NCBI GenBank assembly: GCA_038254365.1
Contig: JBBSGI010000001.1
Span: 1-64,000, forward strand
Direction: 5' to 3'
DNA length: 64,000 bases
Origin: JAWWPG01 sp038254365
GTDB taxonomy: Bacteria; Actinomycetota; Actinomycetes; Propionibacteriales; Nocardioidaceae
Shown here: positions 16,340 through 24,775 of the stretch, in pieces
Layout: the number at the start of each line of letters is the position of its first letter
Position numbering within the stretch: the first letter of the stretch is position 1
Made by a program: the position numbers and the translations under genes
The notes under the pieces: generated by a model
What the model was told of the DNA's origin: nothing
The model's input: only the letters and a program-made list of their open reading frames with translations
The model's database searches: none

Positions 16340-16773
16340 ATGGCCGGTGTCAGGCACCACCCGGCGCTCTGGATCCGACCAGTCGTCATGTTCGTCGCGG
16401 CCGGCGCGCTCACCCTGGTTGTGCTCTTCATCATCCTGAGCTGGTTCGGGAAGCGGGCGGCAACCGACGAGGCCATCGCCGAGGCCCGCAGCGTCACCGG
16501 AGTGCTGGCCCACTCGGTAGTTGAACCAGCGATACCGCCGGGTCTCGTCAACGGCGATGCGGCCGCCCTCGATCGCTTCGATCGAACGGTCCTGCATCGT
16601 CTCCTCGTCGACACATGGTCCGCAAGGGCTTCGCGAACAAGCAGATCGCCAGGCGGCTCGGCATCACCGAACGCACGGTCAAGGCACACCTCTCGTCGGC
16701 CTTCCAGCGAATCGGCGCCCGCGACCGGACGCAGGCGGCGATCTGGGCGGAGCGCAACGGAATCGGAGACTGA
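16340..16773 (+). pseudogene. Deletion scar joining a histidine-kinase start to a LuxR-regulator end
   Basis: From ATG 16340 the frame reads a sensor-kinase N terminus: basic segment, transmembrane helix PVVMFVAAGALTLVVLFIIL, then the extracytoplasmic TDEAIAEARSVTGVLAHSVV, up to about 16610. It is followed, out of frame, by the HTH of a NarL/LuxR response regulator (KQIARRLGITERTVKAHLSS ... DRTQAAIWAERNG) ending at TGA 16773. The kinase core and the receiver domain are missing, as if one deletion removed the middle of an adjacent pair. ATG 16615 could still express a 52-residue HTH-only peptide. Confidence 0.8.
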
Positions 16774-16811
16774 GCGAAGACCGCAGGTTCGCGGTCTGAG
16801 AGGGTGTCCGT

Positions 16812-17333
16812 ATGGAGCCGACCTTGGCCAGTCGCGTCTATGCGGCCTGCCACCTCACCGGAACCTTTCGGCTGCGCTCGGGCCAGGTCAGCGGGGAGTA
16901 CTTCGACAAGTACCTGTTCGAGTCGGACCCGATGCTCCTCCGCGACGTGGCCGAAGCCTTGGCCGCACTGCTGCCCTCCTGCGACCTACTGGCCGGCATG
17001 GAGCTGGGCGGCATTCCGATCGCCACCGTGATGTCGCAGCTGACGGGCATTCCCACGATCTTCATGCGCAAACAGGCGAAGGACTACGGCACCTGCAAGG
17101 CAGCCGAGGGACCGCCGGTGGCGGGACTGCGGGTGGTCCTCGTCGAGGACGTGGTCACGACCGGTGGCGCGCTGCTCGACGCCTGCCCGTTGCTGCGTGC
17201 CGAAGGTGCGTTCGTGGACACTGTGGTGTGCGCGATCGACCGTCAGCAGGGCGGCTCGACCCACCTCGACGAGGCATCCCTCGAGCTTCGAGCGGCCCTC
17301 ACCCGGGAGTCGCTCGAAGCATCGGTCACCTGA
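16812..17333 (+). CDS. pyrE: Orotate phosphoribosyltransferase-like protein
   Basis: A 173-residue type I phosphoribosyltransferase. The PRPP motif is VVLVEDVVTTGGALLDA near residue 105, and GMELGGIPIATVM plus FMRKQAKDYGTCK match the OMP-synthase substrate region. It would join orotate to PRPP in UMP synthesis. It stands alone, so a salvage role for a different base cannot be excluded. ATG 16812 gives the standard N terminus. Confidence 0.85.
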   Translation: MEPTLASRVYAACHLTGTFRLRSGQVSGEYFDKYLFESDPMLLRDVAEALAALLPSCDLLAGMELGGIPIATVMSQLTGIPTIFMRKQAKDYGTCKAAEGPPVAGLRVVLVEDVVTTGGALLDACPLLRAEGAFVDTVVCAIDRQQGGSTHLDEASLELRAALTRESLEASVT

Positions 17334-17398
17334 GTCGTAGCAGAAGCGCCGGCCGACCGGTCGCTACCAGCTCCTCGTCGGCGATTCCTCTGCGCGGC

Positions 17399-17668
17399 TC
17401 AGTGGTCGCGCAAAGCGTCGACGAGTTGCTGCTTGCCCATCTTCGATCGACCCTCGATGCCGACCTCGCGTGCGCGCTTGACCAGGTCGGTCTTGCTCCA
17501 GTCGTCGTACGACGGGGAGGAGCCGCCCTTGCGACCGACCGCAGACCGCGACGTCTTGGCTGCCTGGTTCGCGATGCGGGCGGACTTCTCCTTGCTGTTC
17601 CCCTCGTCGCGGAGCTTCTCGTAGAGGGTGTCGTCCTTGACGCTGGGGCCGGGCTTCTTGCGGGGCAT
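17399..17668 (-). CDS. Small Rho-N-domain-like basic protein (DUF7218-like)
   Basis: 89 residues, Lys/Arg-rich. The N-terminal part MPRKKPGPSVKDDTLYEKLR and NSKEKSARIANQAAKTSRS resemble small stress-type proteins of actinobacteria. The C-terminal part (WSKTDLVKRAREVGIEGRSK, then QQLVDALRD) is a SAP/Rho-N-like helical nucleic-acid-binding unit. The start has GGAGGTCAG just upstream on the minus strand. Likely cytosolic and DNA- or RNA-binding; role unknown. Confidence 0.75.
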   Translation of the reverse strand: MPRKKPGPSVKDDTLYEKLRDEGNSKEKSARIANQAAKTSRSAVGRKGGSSPSYDDWSKTDLVKRAREVGIEGRSKMGKQQLVDALRDH

Positions 17669-17817
17669 TCTGACCTCCTTCGGGGGTGGTGAGCGGCGCT
17701 CACGGCTGCCGTGTACCCCCCAGGGGTTCGCTTACGCCGACCCACATAGGCCCACCTGACGCGGGAGGTGGCGGAACGGGGCCCAGGTCCCTGGGGTCCC
17801 TCTGCGGAGGTAGCGCT

Positions 17818-18858
17818 TCAGCGGCCCGATCGCGGCTTCGGGGCCGGCTCGCTCACCGAGCCGCGGGCATGGACGGGCATCGTCAACCAGTGGACGTCGG
17901 GACCCGCGTTCTCGGACGTCAGGAGTTCGACGGCCAGCTGCCCCATCTCGATGTGCGGGATGCCGATGCTGGTCAGTCCGGGGCGAAGCCACTCGGCCAG
18001 CTCGGAGTCGTCGAACGACACCACGGAGATGTCCTCGGGCACCCGCAGACCCGCCTGGGCGATCGCCTGATAGGCACCGAATGCGACCTTGTCGTTCAGG
18101 CACACGAATGCCGATGCGGCGCCACCGCCAGCGAGGAACTCGCTCACCGCGTCATACGCCAGGTCGGGACGCCACGCAGACGCGATGAAGCCGGCCAGCC
18201 GGGTGCCGGCCTCATCCAACCTCTGTTCGATCCCGGCCAGCCGCTCGCGGGCTGCGAACACCCCTCGACGCATCACTTCCGCGGTTCCTCCGACCAAGGC
18301 AATCGCGTCGCGATGCCCGTGATCGAGCAGAAGCTGAGCGGCGTGCCGCCCGGCTTCGTTCTCGTCGGGAAGCACGGTCGGGGCCTCTGTCGTGCGGCTC
18401 GTGCAGTTCAACAGCACCAAGGTGTGGCCAGCCAGCGCCGCCGGGACCAATACCTCCTGGGTGAACATCGAGGCGTAGACAAAGCCTGCGACCCCCCAGT
18501 CGAGCATGCTGCGGGTGACCTCGAGCTCAACCGCGGCGTCCCCCTGCGTCTCACCGATGAAGAGCAGGCGGCCCTGCTTCTGAGCCATCGCGAGGCCGCC
18601 GCGGATCATGTCACCGGTGAAGGCCTCCGTCGTGATGCGGTCAGAGATGAAGCCGATGTTCTGCCGGACGCTGGTGCGCAGACCGCGGGCGAGCAGGTTC
18701 GGGCGGTACCCGAGCTCCTGGGATGCCGCCAGCACCCGCTGCGCCGCGTCCTGGGAGATTCGCATGTCGCGACGTCCGGTCGTGACGAACGAGGCGGTCG
18801 TCCGGGACACCCCGGCCCGGCGCGCGACATCAGCGAGCGTCACTCGTCGTTCGGCCAC
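17818..18858 (-). CDS. LacI-family transcriptional regulator
   Basis: 346 residues. N-terminal HTH and hinge: VTLADVARRAGVSRTTASF at 6-24, then ASQELGYRPNLLARGLR. The rest is a periplasmic-binding-protein-like effector domain. It lies 36 bp downstream of the GH13 glucosidase on the same strand and most likely represses that gene in response to a sugar. GGAGG precedes the start. Effector unknown. Confidence 0.9.
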   Translation of the reverse strand: MAERRVTLADVARRAGVSRTTASFVTTGRRDMRISQDAAQRVLAASQELGYRPNLLARGLRTSVRQNIGFISDRITTEAFTGDMIRGGLAMAQKQGRLLFIGETQGDAAVELEVTRSMLDWGVAGFVYASMFTQEVLVPAALAGHTLVLLNCTSRTTEAPTVLPDENEAGRHAAQLLLDHGHRDAIALVGGTAEVMRRGVFAARERLAGIEQRLDEAGTRLAGFIASAWRPDLAYDAVSEFLAGGGAASAFVCLNDKVAFGAYQAIAQAGLRVPEDISVVSFDDSELAEWLRPGLTSIGIPHIEMGQLAVELLTSENAGPDVHWLTMPVHARGSVSEPAPKPRSGR

Positions 18859-18894
18859 GTGCTCACCTCCAGCTGGCGTCTCGTACGCGTCCCA

Positions 18895-20583
18895 TCAGAC
18901 GATCCATACCGCAGCCTCAGCCGGGAGACGGCCGGCGTCGAGGGCCGCACTCGCCAGCACCACACGCCCCGGCGGCAGCGCGACGGGCTCGCATCCGAAG
19001 TTGACGACCGTCTGCCACCCGTTCGGACGTGTGAAATGGAGAACCGGGTCCGACTCAGCAGCGGCCCACTCCAGGGACTCCGTGGTCAGCAGCTCCCGTC
19101 GGAGCTCGAGTGCGCGCCGGTAGAACCACAGCATCGACCCGGCGTCGACCTCCTCGGCGTCGACCGCGTAGCGGGCGAACCACTGGGGTTGCGGCAGGTG
19201 AGCGCCGTCCGCACCGAAGCCGAAGGACTCTCCCGTCCTGACCCACGGCAACGGGACGCGACATCCGTCCCGGCCCTTCTGCTCGCCGGCCGAGCGACGG
19301 AAGGCCGGATCCTGCAGCGCGTGTGCCGGGAGGTCGCCGACCTCGTGCAAGCCGAGCTCCTCTCCTTGGTAGAGGTAGGCCGAACCGGGCAGGGCGAGCA
19401 CCAACAGCGTCGCCGCCCTGGCCCGCCGTGCGCCGAGCTCGCGGTCGAGGACGGGTGCCCGGCCCCCGGTCAGCAGCCACGCCTTGCCGTCCTGGGGCTC
19501 CTCATCGGACCCTTGGGGGAGCCCATACCGGGTCGGATGCCGCACCACATCGTGGTTGGACAGCACCCATGTCGTCGACGCGCCGGACGCCTCGGCCAGC
19601 TTGAGGTTGTCGATGATGATGTTACGGAACTCATGGCAGGACCAGTTGGCCTGCAACAGGTCGAAGTTGAAAGCCTGCCCTAGACCCGACGGGCTGGCGT
19701 AGCGGGGGCGTCTCGAGGCATCCACCCACGCCTCTGCCACGGCGGTCCGCGGCGGGGTGTAGGTGTCGAAAAGCTTGCGCCATTCGGCGTAGACCTCGTG
19801 GACCTCGTCCCGGTCCTCGAAGGGGTGCTGGCCGTACGGCAAGGATCCAGCGCTGAGCACGGCCTGCGGCGGCAGCGGCTCGCGCAGGTCCTTCACCAGG
19901 TGGTGCGCCACGTCGACACGGAAGCCGTCGACACCGCGATCGGCCCAGAAGCGCAGCGTCTCGAGGAAGTCGTCGCGGACCTCGCGGTTGTCCCAGTTCA
20001 GGTCCGGCTGCTCTAACGCGAACAGATGCAGGTACCACTGTCCGTCGGGCGCCGGCGCCCAGGCCGGGCCGCCGAAGTACGACGTCCAGTCGGTGGGCGG
20101 CATCGAGCCGCCCGGACCGGTTCCGTTTCGGAACACGTATCGGTCGCGAGCGGCCGAGCCCGGTGGCGACGCCAACGCTTCCTGAAACCAGCGATGGCGG
20201 TCCGACGTGTGGTTCGGCACGATGTCGACCACGAGCCTCAGCCCGCTGTCGTGCAAGGCTGCGGCCATCTCGTCGAAGTCGGTGAGCGTGCCGAGCCTGG
20301 GATCGACCGCTCGATGGTCGTCGACGTCATACCCACCGTCAGCCAGGGCCGACGGGTAGAACGGACTCAACCAGACGGCGTCGACACCGAGCCGCACCAG
20401 GTAGGGGATTCTTGAAATGACCCCCCGGAGGTCGCCGACCCCGTCGCCGTCGGAGTCGGCGAAGCTGCGCGGGTAGATCTGGTAGACGACCGCCTGCCGC
20501 CACCAATCTGCGTCGAGACGCGGGTCCGTCGGAGGGGCGGAGTCGCCGGCAAGGGACACGGGCGGCTCCCTTTCCCCATGCAT
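18895..20583 (-). CDS. GH13 alpha-glucosidase (oligo-1,6-glucosidase type)
   Basis: 562 residues, cytosolic (no signal peptide). It hydrolyses alpha-linked gluco-oligosaccharides. Conserved regions: VVDIVPNHTS (region I), GFRVDVAHHL with the nucleophile Asp near 221 (II), AVAEAWVD with the acid/base Glu near 281 (III), and VLSNHDVVRH near 342 (IV). The N-terminal WWRQAVVYQIYPRSFAD and GDGVGDLRGV are typical of the subfamily. It is followed by the LacI regulator. A truncated second glycoside hydrolase starts divergently at 20657. Confidence 0.93.
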   Translation of the reverse strand: MHGEREPPVSLAGDSAPPTDPRLDADWWRQAVVYQIYPRSFADSDGDGVGDLRGVISRIPYLVRLGVDAVWLSPFYPSALADGGYDVDDHRAVDPRLGTLTDFDEMAAALHDSGLRLVVDIVPNHTSDRHRWFQEALASPPGSAARDRYVFRNGTGPGGSMPPTDWTSYFGGPAWAPAPDGQWYLHLFALEQPDLNWDNREVRDDFLETLRFWADRGVDGFRVDVAHHLVKDLREPLPPQAVLSAGSLPYGQHPFEDRDEVHEVYAEWRKLFDTYTPPRTAVAEAWVDASRRPRYASPSGLGQAFNFDLLQANWSCHEFRNIIIDNLKLAEASGASTTWVLSNHDVVRHPTRYGLPQGSDEEPQDGKAWLLTGGRAPVLDRELGARRARAATLLVLALPGSAYLYQGEELGLHEVGDLPAHALQDPAFRRSAGEQKGRDGCRVPLPWVRTGESFGFGADGAHLPQPQWFARYAVDAEEVDAGSMLWFYRRALELRRELLTTESLEWAAAESDPVLHFTRPNGWQTVVNFGCEPVALPPGRVVLASAALDAGRLPAEAAVWIV

Positions 20584-20620
20584 GGCACGCGTTAGCGCCT
20601 GTGCGTCGTCTGGTACCCCA

Positions 20621-20641
20621 GGTTAGCAACCGGTCGTAACC
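20621..20641. promoter_or_regulatory. Possible LacI-type operator between the divergent glycosidase genes
   Basis: GGTTAGCAACC and an adjoining CGTAACC form overlapping dyads in the 73-bp gap between the GH13 gene and the truncated hydrolase. A GCGTTAGCGC half-palindrome at about 20589-20598 is a second candidate. The position suits the nearby LacI regulator, but the match to a specific operator is weak. Confidence 0.3.
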
Positions 20642-20656
20642 GATGGAGGGAGCGCG

Positions 20657-20761
20657 GTGCTGAGACTCCGCACCCAAGGGGCGTGGGACTTCTGGCTCGC
20701 CGACGACGGCGCCAACTTCCCGCCGCTCAGGTCAGGACCATCCACCTACGGCCGTCGATGA
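20657..20761 (+). pseudogene. N-terminal stub of a glycoside hydrolase (GH32/68-like)
   Basis: GTG 20657, with GGAGGG 6 nt upstream, opens MLRLRTQGAWDFWLADDGAN, which looks like the first blade of sucrose- or fructan-type hydrolases (DFWLADDG). After about 23 residues the match ends, and the frame stops at 20761 inside the DinB gene of the other strand. The rest of the enzyme is gone. It is divergent from the LacI-linked glucosidase, so a sugar-use locus has been cut down. Confidence 0.5.
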
Positions 20762-21266
20762 GCTCGCGGGCCGCGTCGAGGTGCCCGGCATGCGTGGCCG
20801 TCTCGGTGATCACATGCAGGATCGCCTCCCGGGCGGCGTCGATGCGGAAGTCCGGCCAGAGCTCGTCCGGCCACCACCGCGGTGCGGTGTCTGGCGGAGT
20901 CGACTCGATGATCGCGTCCGAGAGCGCGGCTTCCGTGCGGTAGAGGTCGAGGACCGACTCGCTGGACATGTCAAGGGTGACCTCCCATGCGTTCCCCGGA
21001 GCGCCCGCGAACTCAACCGCCTCCAACGACTCGCCCGCCAGGATTCGGCGGAACCACCAACGCTCGACGTCGAGCGTCAGGTGCCGCACCAAGCCCAGGC
21101 AGTGCCAGCCGGACGGAAGCACCGGGCGACGCAGGTCCTGGTCGGAGAGCCCGTCGAGGATGCCCAACACATGCCGACGCTGCCCCTTCAGGACGGCGAG
21201 GAGCTCGCCGCTTTCGGCCTGTAGTGAGGGTGTCCAACCCTGAACTGACGACGGGTCGCTGGACAC
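20727..21266 (-). CDS. DinB/DUF664-family protein
   Basis: 179 residues forming a four-helix DinB-type bundle. Conserved pieces are WHCLGLVRHLTLDVERWWF and HVITETATHAGHLDAARELI, with the histidines expected to bind a metal; WPDFRID also fits. GTG 21266 is chosen: only one base separates it from the stop of the upstream SRPBCC gene, giving tight coupling. Members include mycothiol-dependent enzymes; the substrate here is unknown. Confidence 0.85.
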   Translation of the reverse strand: MSSDPSSVQGWTPSLQAESGELLAVLKGQRRHVLGILDGLSDQDLRRPVLPSGWHCLGLVRHLTLDVERWWFRRILAGESLEAVEFAGAPGNAWEVTLDMSSESVLDLYRTEAALSDAIIESTPPDTAPRWWPDELWPDFRIDAAREAILHVITETATHAGHLDAARELIDGRRWMVLT

Positions 21267-21267
21267 G

Positions 21268-21747
21268 TCAGACGCCCGCCGTGGCCGCGAACAGGGCGTC
21301 GAGCCGCTCGAAGCTCTCGTCCATGCCGGCGTCCATGCCGTTGAGCATCGCGTCGCGGTCCTCGACGGAAAGGAAGAGCGAGAGCCCGTCGAGGCGACTG
21401 CGCGCCGCTCCGACGTCGGTGAACGTGAGTACCTCAAGGGTCGGGTGCCCCGGGTCGCCCTCGAACTCGAAGGTCTGCACGAGGCGGCTGGGCGCCGTGA
21501 CCTCATGGAACGAGCCGTGGAAACCCCAGTCCCCGCCCCCGCCCGCGATCACGTAGCTCCAGCTGCCGCCCGTCCGGGCGTCGAACTCACGCATGGTCAG
21601 CTGTGAACCGTGCGGCCCCGTCCACTGGGCGAGGAGGTCGGGGTCGGTGTGGGCTTCGAACACCCGCGCCGCCGGCGCCTCGAACTCACGGGAGAAGGCG
21701 ATGCTCTGCTCTGCGGCGTTCGCCGTGACGGTGCGCTTGTTGGTCAT
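21268..21747 (-). CDS. SRPBCC (AHSA1/START-like) domain protein
   Basis: 159 residues with the helix-grip fold of the AHSA1-type ligand-binding family: FSREFEAPAARVFEAHTDPD, WTGPHGSQLTMREFDARTGG, YVIAGGGGDWGFHGSFHEV. ATG 21747 lies just past the ArsR stop (21750). Such proteins are regularly paired with an ArsR repressor. The ligand is unknown. The stop is one base from the DinB start. Confidence 0.88.
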   Translation of the reverse strand: MTNKRTVTANAAEQSIAFSREFEAPAARVFEAHTDPDLLAQWTGPHGSQLTMREFDARTGGSWSYVIAGGGGDWGFHGSFHEVTAPSRLVQTFEFEGDPGHPTLEVLTFTDVGAARSRLDGLSLFLSVEDRDAMLNGMDAGMDESFERLDALFAATAGV

Positions 21748-21749
21748 GT

Positions 21750-22076
21750 TCAGTCCTTCTTCAGGTCGAGCAGCTCGTCGAGCCGCTGGTATCGAGATTC
21801 GAGACGACGTCGGTGCGCCTCGAGCCAATCGGCGGAGCGGGCCAGGCCGGCGGCCTCGAGGTGCACGGGACGGGTCTGCGCCACTTTGCGACGGGACACG
21901 ATGCCGGCTGTCTCGAGCACCTTGATGTGCTTCGAGACCGCCTGCAACGAGATCGGGAACCGCGCAGCGAGCTCGTTGACCGTGGCGTCGCCGTCGGCGA
22001 GCCGGTCCACGAGGGCTCGCCGCACCGGGTCTCCCAGGGCGGCGAAGGTGGTCTCCGGATCTTGCTGCTCCCTCAA
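21750..22076 (-). CDS. ArsR-family repressor
   Basis: A 108-residue winged-helix protein: FAALGDPVRRALVDRLADGD, recognition region NELAARFPISLQAVSKHIKV, wing RRKVAQTRPVHLE. It has no obvious metal-binding cysteines, as in ArsR repressors that govern SRPBCC genes. It heads a three-gene operon (ArsR, SRPBCC, DinB) and probably represses it through the palindrome at 22096-22117. Confidence 0.9.
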   Translation of the reverse strand: MREQQDPETTFAALGDPVRRALVDRLADGDATVNELAARFPISLQAVSKHIKVLETAGIVSRRKVAQTRPVHLEAAGLARSADWLEAHRRRLESRYQRLDELLDLKKD

Positions 22077-22095
22077 CCGCGCTCCGCCAACTTTT

Positions 22096-22117
22096 TATTC
22101 AACCGATTAGTTGAATA
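22096..22117. promoter_or_regulatory. ArsR operator palindrome
   Basis: TATTCAAC (22096-22103), 6-nt spacer CGATTA, then GTTGAATA (22110-22117): perfect 8-bp inverted arms in an AT-rich pocket, starting 20 bp upstream of the ArsR start. The AT content contrasts strongly with the flanks. Autorepression by the adjacent ArsR is the natural reading. Nothing else is evident in 22118-22219. Confidence 0.75.
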
Positions 22118-22219
22118 CACGGTAGAGGCGGGCCACCCGTTGGTCAAGTCGAGGAAATCGCGTGGTCCCTGCCGCCTGCGGGACCAACCAGGACTTCGAC
22201 GACCATCCCCAGCACCGAC

Positions 22220-22639
22220 TCAGCCGGGGTGCGTGGCAAGCCAGTCCTGGGCCCGCCGGTCCGAGGCTCGAGACAGCCAAGCGTCCTGCACCAGCTCCGC
22301 CAGCTCGCCGCGGGTCAGCTCACCGATCCGACTTGCCCGCAGGAGCACCGACGGGTGACCGTCGAAGTGGGCGGTCGTGAAGTATGGCGTGGCCTCGTCC
22401 TGCACGAGGGCTTGCTTATCGGCCTCCGACTCCACCCAGAACACGATCACATCGCCGTACCGCTCCCCGGTCACCGGATCGACGGCATCGGGGCGCGGGT
22501 TGCGGAAGAAGATGAACGTCTTGCGGCCTACCTGGTAGACGGCATTGTCTTTCGACCCCGCCTCGGCGGTCACGAACGGCATGGCCTTCGCGAGTTCGTG
22601 CACGTCCTCGACCCGGGCTGGTCGATCGGGATCCGGCAC
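22220..22639 (-). CDS. MmcQ/YjbR-family DNA-binding protein
   Basis: 139 residues of the CyaY-like MmcQ/YjbR fold. The pattern KTFIFFRNPRPDAVDPVTGE, then VFWVESEADKQALV, FTTAHFDGHPSVLLRAS and the C-terminal ELVQDAWLSRASDRRAQDWL is characteristic. GTG 22639 is the likely start (PDPDRPARVEDVHELAK). Function is poorly known; some members bind DNA. It is divergent from the glycosyltransferase. Confidence 0.82.
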   Translation of the reverse strand: MPDPDRPARVEDVHELAKAMPFVTAEAGSKDNAVYQVGRKTFIFFRNPRPDAVDPVTGERYGDVIVFWVESEADKQALVQDEATPYFTTAHFDGHPSVLLRASRIGELTRGELAELVQDAWLSRASDRRAQDWLATHPG

Positions 22640-22735
22640 GTCATCAGGATACGACGGGGGGTTCCCGTGCGGCCGGTGTCGGGTTCGACATACGTTGTCT
22701 CTTCGAGCCACGTCGACGTCGGGTGAGGAGCGACG

Positions 22736-24043
22736 ATGCCGCAGGTCCCTCTCACCGTGCTCTTCATGCCGGAATCGGCGTACGGGCCGACCAACAACTG
22801 CGTTGGCATCGGCACAGTCCTGAGACGGCGGGGGCACCGGGTCGTCTTCGCGGCCGAGTCGTCCTGGCGAGGCAGGCTCTCAGCCCAGGGTTTCGAGGAG
22901 CGGATGGTGGACCTGGCACCTCCACCCGAGGGCAGCCCGGCCCAGGACGCTGGACAGTTCTGGCGGGACTTCGTCCGAGACACCGCGCCGACGTTCCGGC
23001 GCCCCACCATCGAGCAGCTGGCGACCTTCGTGCAGCCGACCTTCCAGGCGTTGATCGAGGGAGCGATGTACTGCGAGCCCCGGCTTCGCGACATCGTCGC
23101 CGAGGTCGAGCCCGATGTGGTGGTCGAGGACAACGTCGTCTCGTTCCCGGCCTTGATGACCTCCGGTTGTGCCTTTGTCCGGATCGTTTCGTGCAACCCG
23201 CTCGAGATCAGGGGGGGCCGGACTCCCCCGCCGTACTCGGGCCTGCCGACGGGGTCGGAGGAGGGCTGGGAGGAGTTCCGGTCGGAGTTCGACCGCACCC
23301 ACCGATCGACGTGGGAAGCGTTCGACGCCTGGGTGCAGCATCAAGGAGCCCCGCCGCTGCCCGACCTGGAGTTCATGCACACCTCGCCCGACCTCAACCT
23401 GTACGTGTATCCCGAGTCGATCGACTACACCGGCGCCCGGCCGCTGGACGCCACCTGGCACCGGCTCGACTCCAGCGTCCGCGAAGAGGCCGACGACACG
23501 GGCATCCTCGAGCGGCTTGACACGCTGCCCCAGGGCGCGCTGGTCTACCTGTCGCTCGGGTCGCTGGGAAGCGCCGACGTCGGGCTCATGCGGCGCCTGA
23601 TTGGCCTGCTCGCGGCGACGCCGTACCGGTTCATCGTGTCCCTAGGCCCCTGTCACGACCAGCTGGAGCTGGCGCAGAACATGGTGGGCGCGGAGTTCCT
23701 GCCGCAGACCAAGATCCTGCCCCTCGTCGACCTGGTGATCACCCACGGGGGAAATAACACGACCACGGAGGCGCTGCACTTCGGCAAGCCGATGGTCGTG
23801 CTGCCCCTGTTCTGGGACCAGTACGACAACGCCCAGCGAGTCCACGAAACCGGCCTGGGGGTACGCCTCGACACCTACCGGTGCACCAGGGAGCAGCTGC
23901 ACACGGCGATCGACAGGCTCTTGCACGATGCAGCGCTTCGCGTCCGGCTGGCCGACCTCTCACGACAGATCCAGTCCGGCGAGGGGGTCGCCCGGGCCGC
24001 CGACCTCATCGAAGCCGCAGGATCGCACCGGCTGGCGCCCTGA
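22736..24043 (+). CDS. UGT/MGT-family glycosyltransferase
   Basis: A 435-residue GT-B glycosyltransferase. The N-terminal acceptor domain begins TVLFMPESAYGPTNNCVGIG. The C-terminal nucleotide-sugar site is VITHGGNNTTTEALHFGKPM followed by LFWDQYDNAQRV, matching the HGG...DQ signature of macrolide/UDP-glucuronosyl transferases. It transfers a sugar to a small hydrophobic acceptor that I cannot identify. GAGGAG lies before ATG 22736. It stands alone, not in a natural-product cluster. Confidence 0.88.
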   Translation: MPQVPLTVLFMPESAYGPTNNCVGIGTVLRRRGHRVVFAAESSWRGRLSAQGFEERMVDLAPPPEGSPAQDAGQFWRDFVRDTAPTFRRPTIEQLATFVQPTFQALIEGAMYCEPRLRDIVAEVEPDVVVEDNVVSFPALMTSGCAFVRIVSCNPLEIRGGRTPPPYSGLPTGSEEGWEEFRSEFDRTHRSTWEAFDAWVQHQGAPPLPDLEFMHTSPDLNLYVYPESIDYTGARPLDATWHRLDSSVREEADDTGILERLDTLPQGALVYLSLGSLGSADVGLMRRLIGLLAATPYRFIVSLGPCHDQLELAQNMVGAEFLPQTKILPLVDLVITHGGNNTTTEALHFGKPMVVLPLFWDQYDNAQRVHETGLGVRLDTYRCTREQLHTAIDRLLHDAALRVRLADLSRQIQSGEGVARAADLIEAAGSHRLAP

Positions 24044-24071
24044 ACTGCCCAGCGAGGCTGTCTCGGACGGG

Positions 24072-24584
24072 CTAACGAGCCGCGTCCTCCCGCACCGCGC
24101 CCGCACCGGACTCGGCGGCCTGCAACCTGGCCGCGGCGTCGTTCTCCGACGCCCACGCATAATTTAGCTTGTGCCGGGAGATGTAGATGAAGGACTCCGT
24201 CGACCGGACACCATCGACGGCCCTCAGCCGCTCCACGAGCCGAAGCAGGTCGCTGTTGTCGGCACAGACCAGTTCGATGAGCAGGTCGTAGCTGCCCGCG
24301 CTGATCACGACGTACGTCGTCTCCGGCCAGGTCGAGACCAGCTCGGCGATCCGGTGGAGATCGTTGTTCGCCTGCACCCCGATCATTGCCATGACGCCGA
24401 ACCCCATGTTTCCGGGGTCGGTGAGGCCGACGATCTGCAGGACCCCCGCGGCGGTCATCGCATGGATCCGCGAGCGGACCGCTGCCTCCGAGATCCCCAG
24501 GTCCCGGGCGATCACCGTGTTCGCGCAGCGTCCGTCGCGCTGCAGGATTTCGATGATCCGGCGCGCGGTAGCGTCGATGCGCAT
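24072..24584 (-). CDS. Lrp/AsnC-family regulator
   Basis: 170 residues. HTH: ARRIIEILQRDGRCANTVIA and GISEAAVRSRIHAMTAAGV. RAM/ACT effector domain: VVISAGSYDLLIELVCADNS. AAGGAGGGG lies 9 nt before ATG 24584. It is divergent from the polyamine ABC operon, so it probably regulates that operon or itself from the shared 190-bp intergenic region. Confidence 0.9.
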   Translation of the reverse strand: MRIDATARRIIEILQRDGRCANTVIARDLGISEAAVRSRIHAMTAAGVLQIVGLTDPGNMGFGVMAMIGVQANNDLHRIAELVSTWPETTYVVISAGSYDLLIELVCADNSDLLRLVERLRAVDGVRSTESFIYISRHKLNYAWASENDAAARLQAAESGAGAVREDAAR

Positions 24585-24630
24585 TGCGAATCCCCTCCTT
24601 CTGGAGAGTCTGAGCTTCGATTCTCGGGGA

Positions 24631-24659
24631 TTGACGCACCATTATCCACGAGATACGTT
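24631..24659 (+). promoter_or_regulatory. Sigma-70-type promoter for the polyamine ABC operon
   Basis: TTGACG (24631-24636), 17-nt spacer, TACGTT (24654-24659) in an AT-richer patch of the AsnC/potA gap. Spacing is ideal and the -35 is near consensus. Transcription would begin near 24666, leaving a leader of about 110 nt before potA, space in which the AsnC protein could act. Confidence 0.55.
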
Positions 24660-24775
24660 ACGATGTACAGAGAGGTCATTGTTGTTCGGCGTGGGTCAGA
24701 CGCAGTGGGGAGCGCCCGGCAGTCCGGGCGTGGCGGATCGCGCGCCTGAATGGTCGGCGGCGGGAGGCATGTGGC

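Noticed and set aside
16271..17692. A single long protein spanning the kinase scar and the pyrE-like gene
   Set aside because: After about 16610 the frame loses protein character, while the LuxR end and the pyrE-like gene are clearly read in other frames.
22736..24043. Natural-product cluster around the glycosyltransferase
   Set aside because: Neighbours are an MmcQ protein, an AsnC regulator and a polyamine transporter; there are no synthase or tailoring genes.
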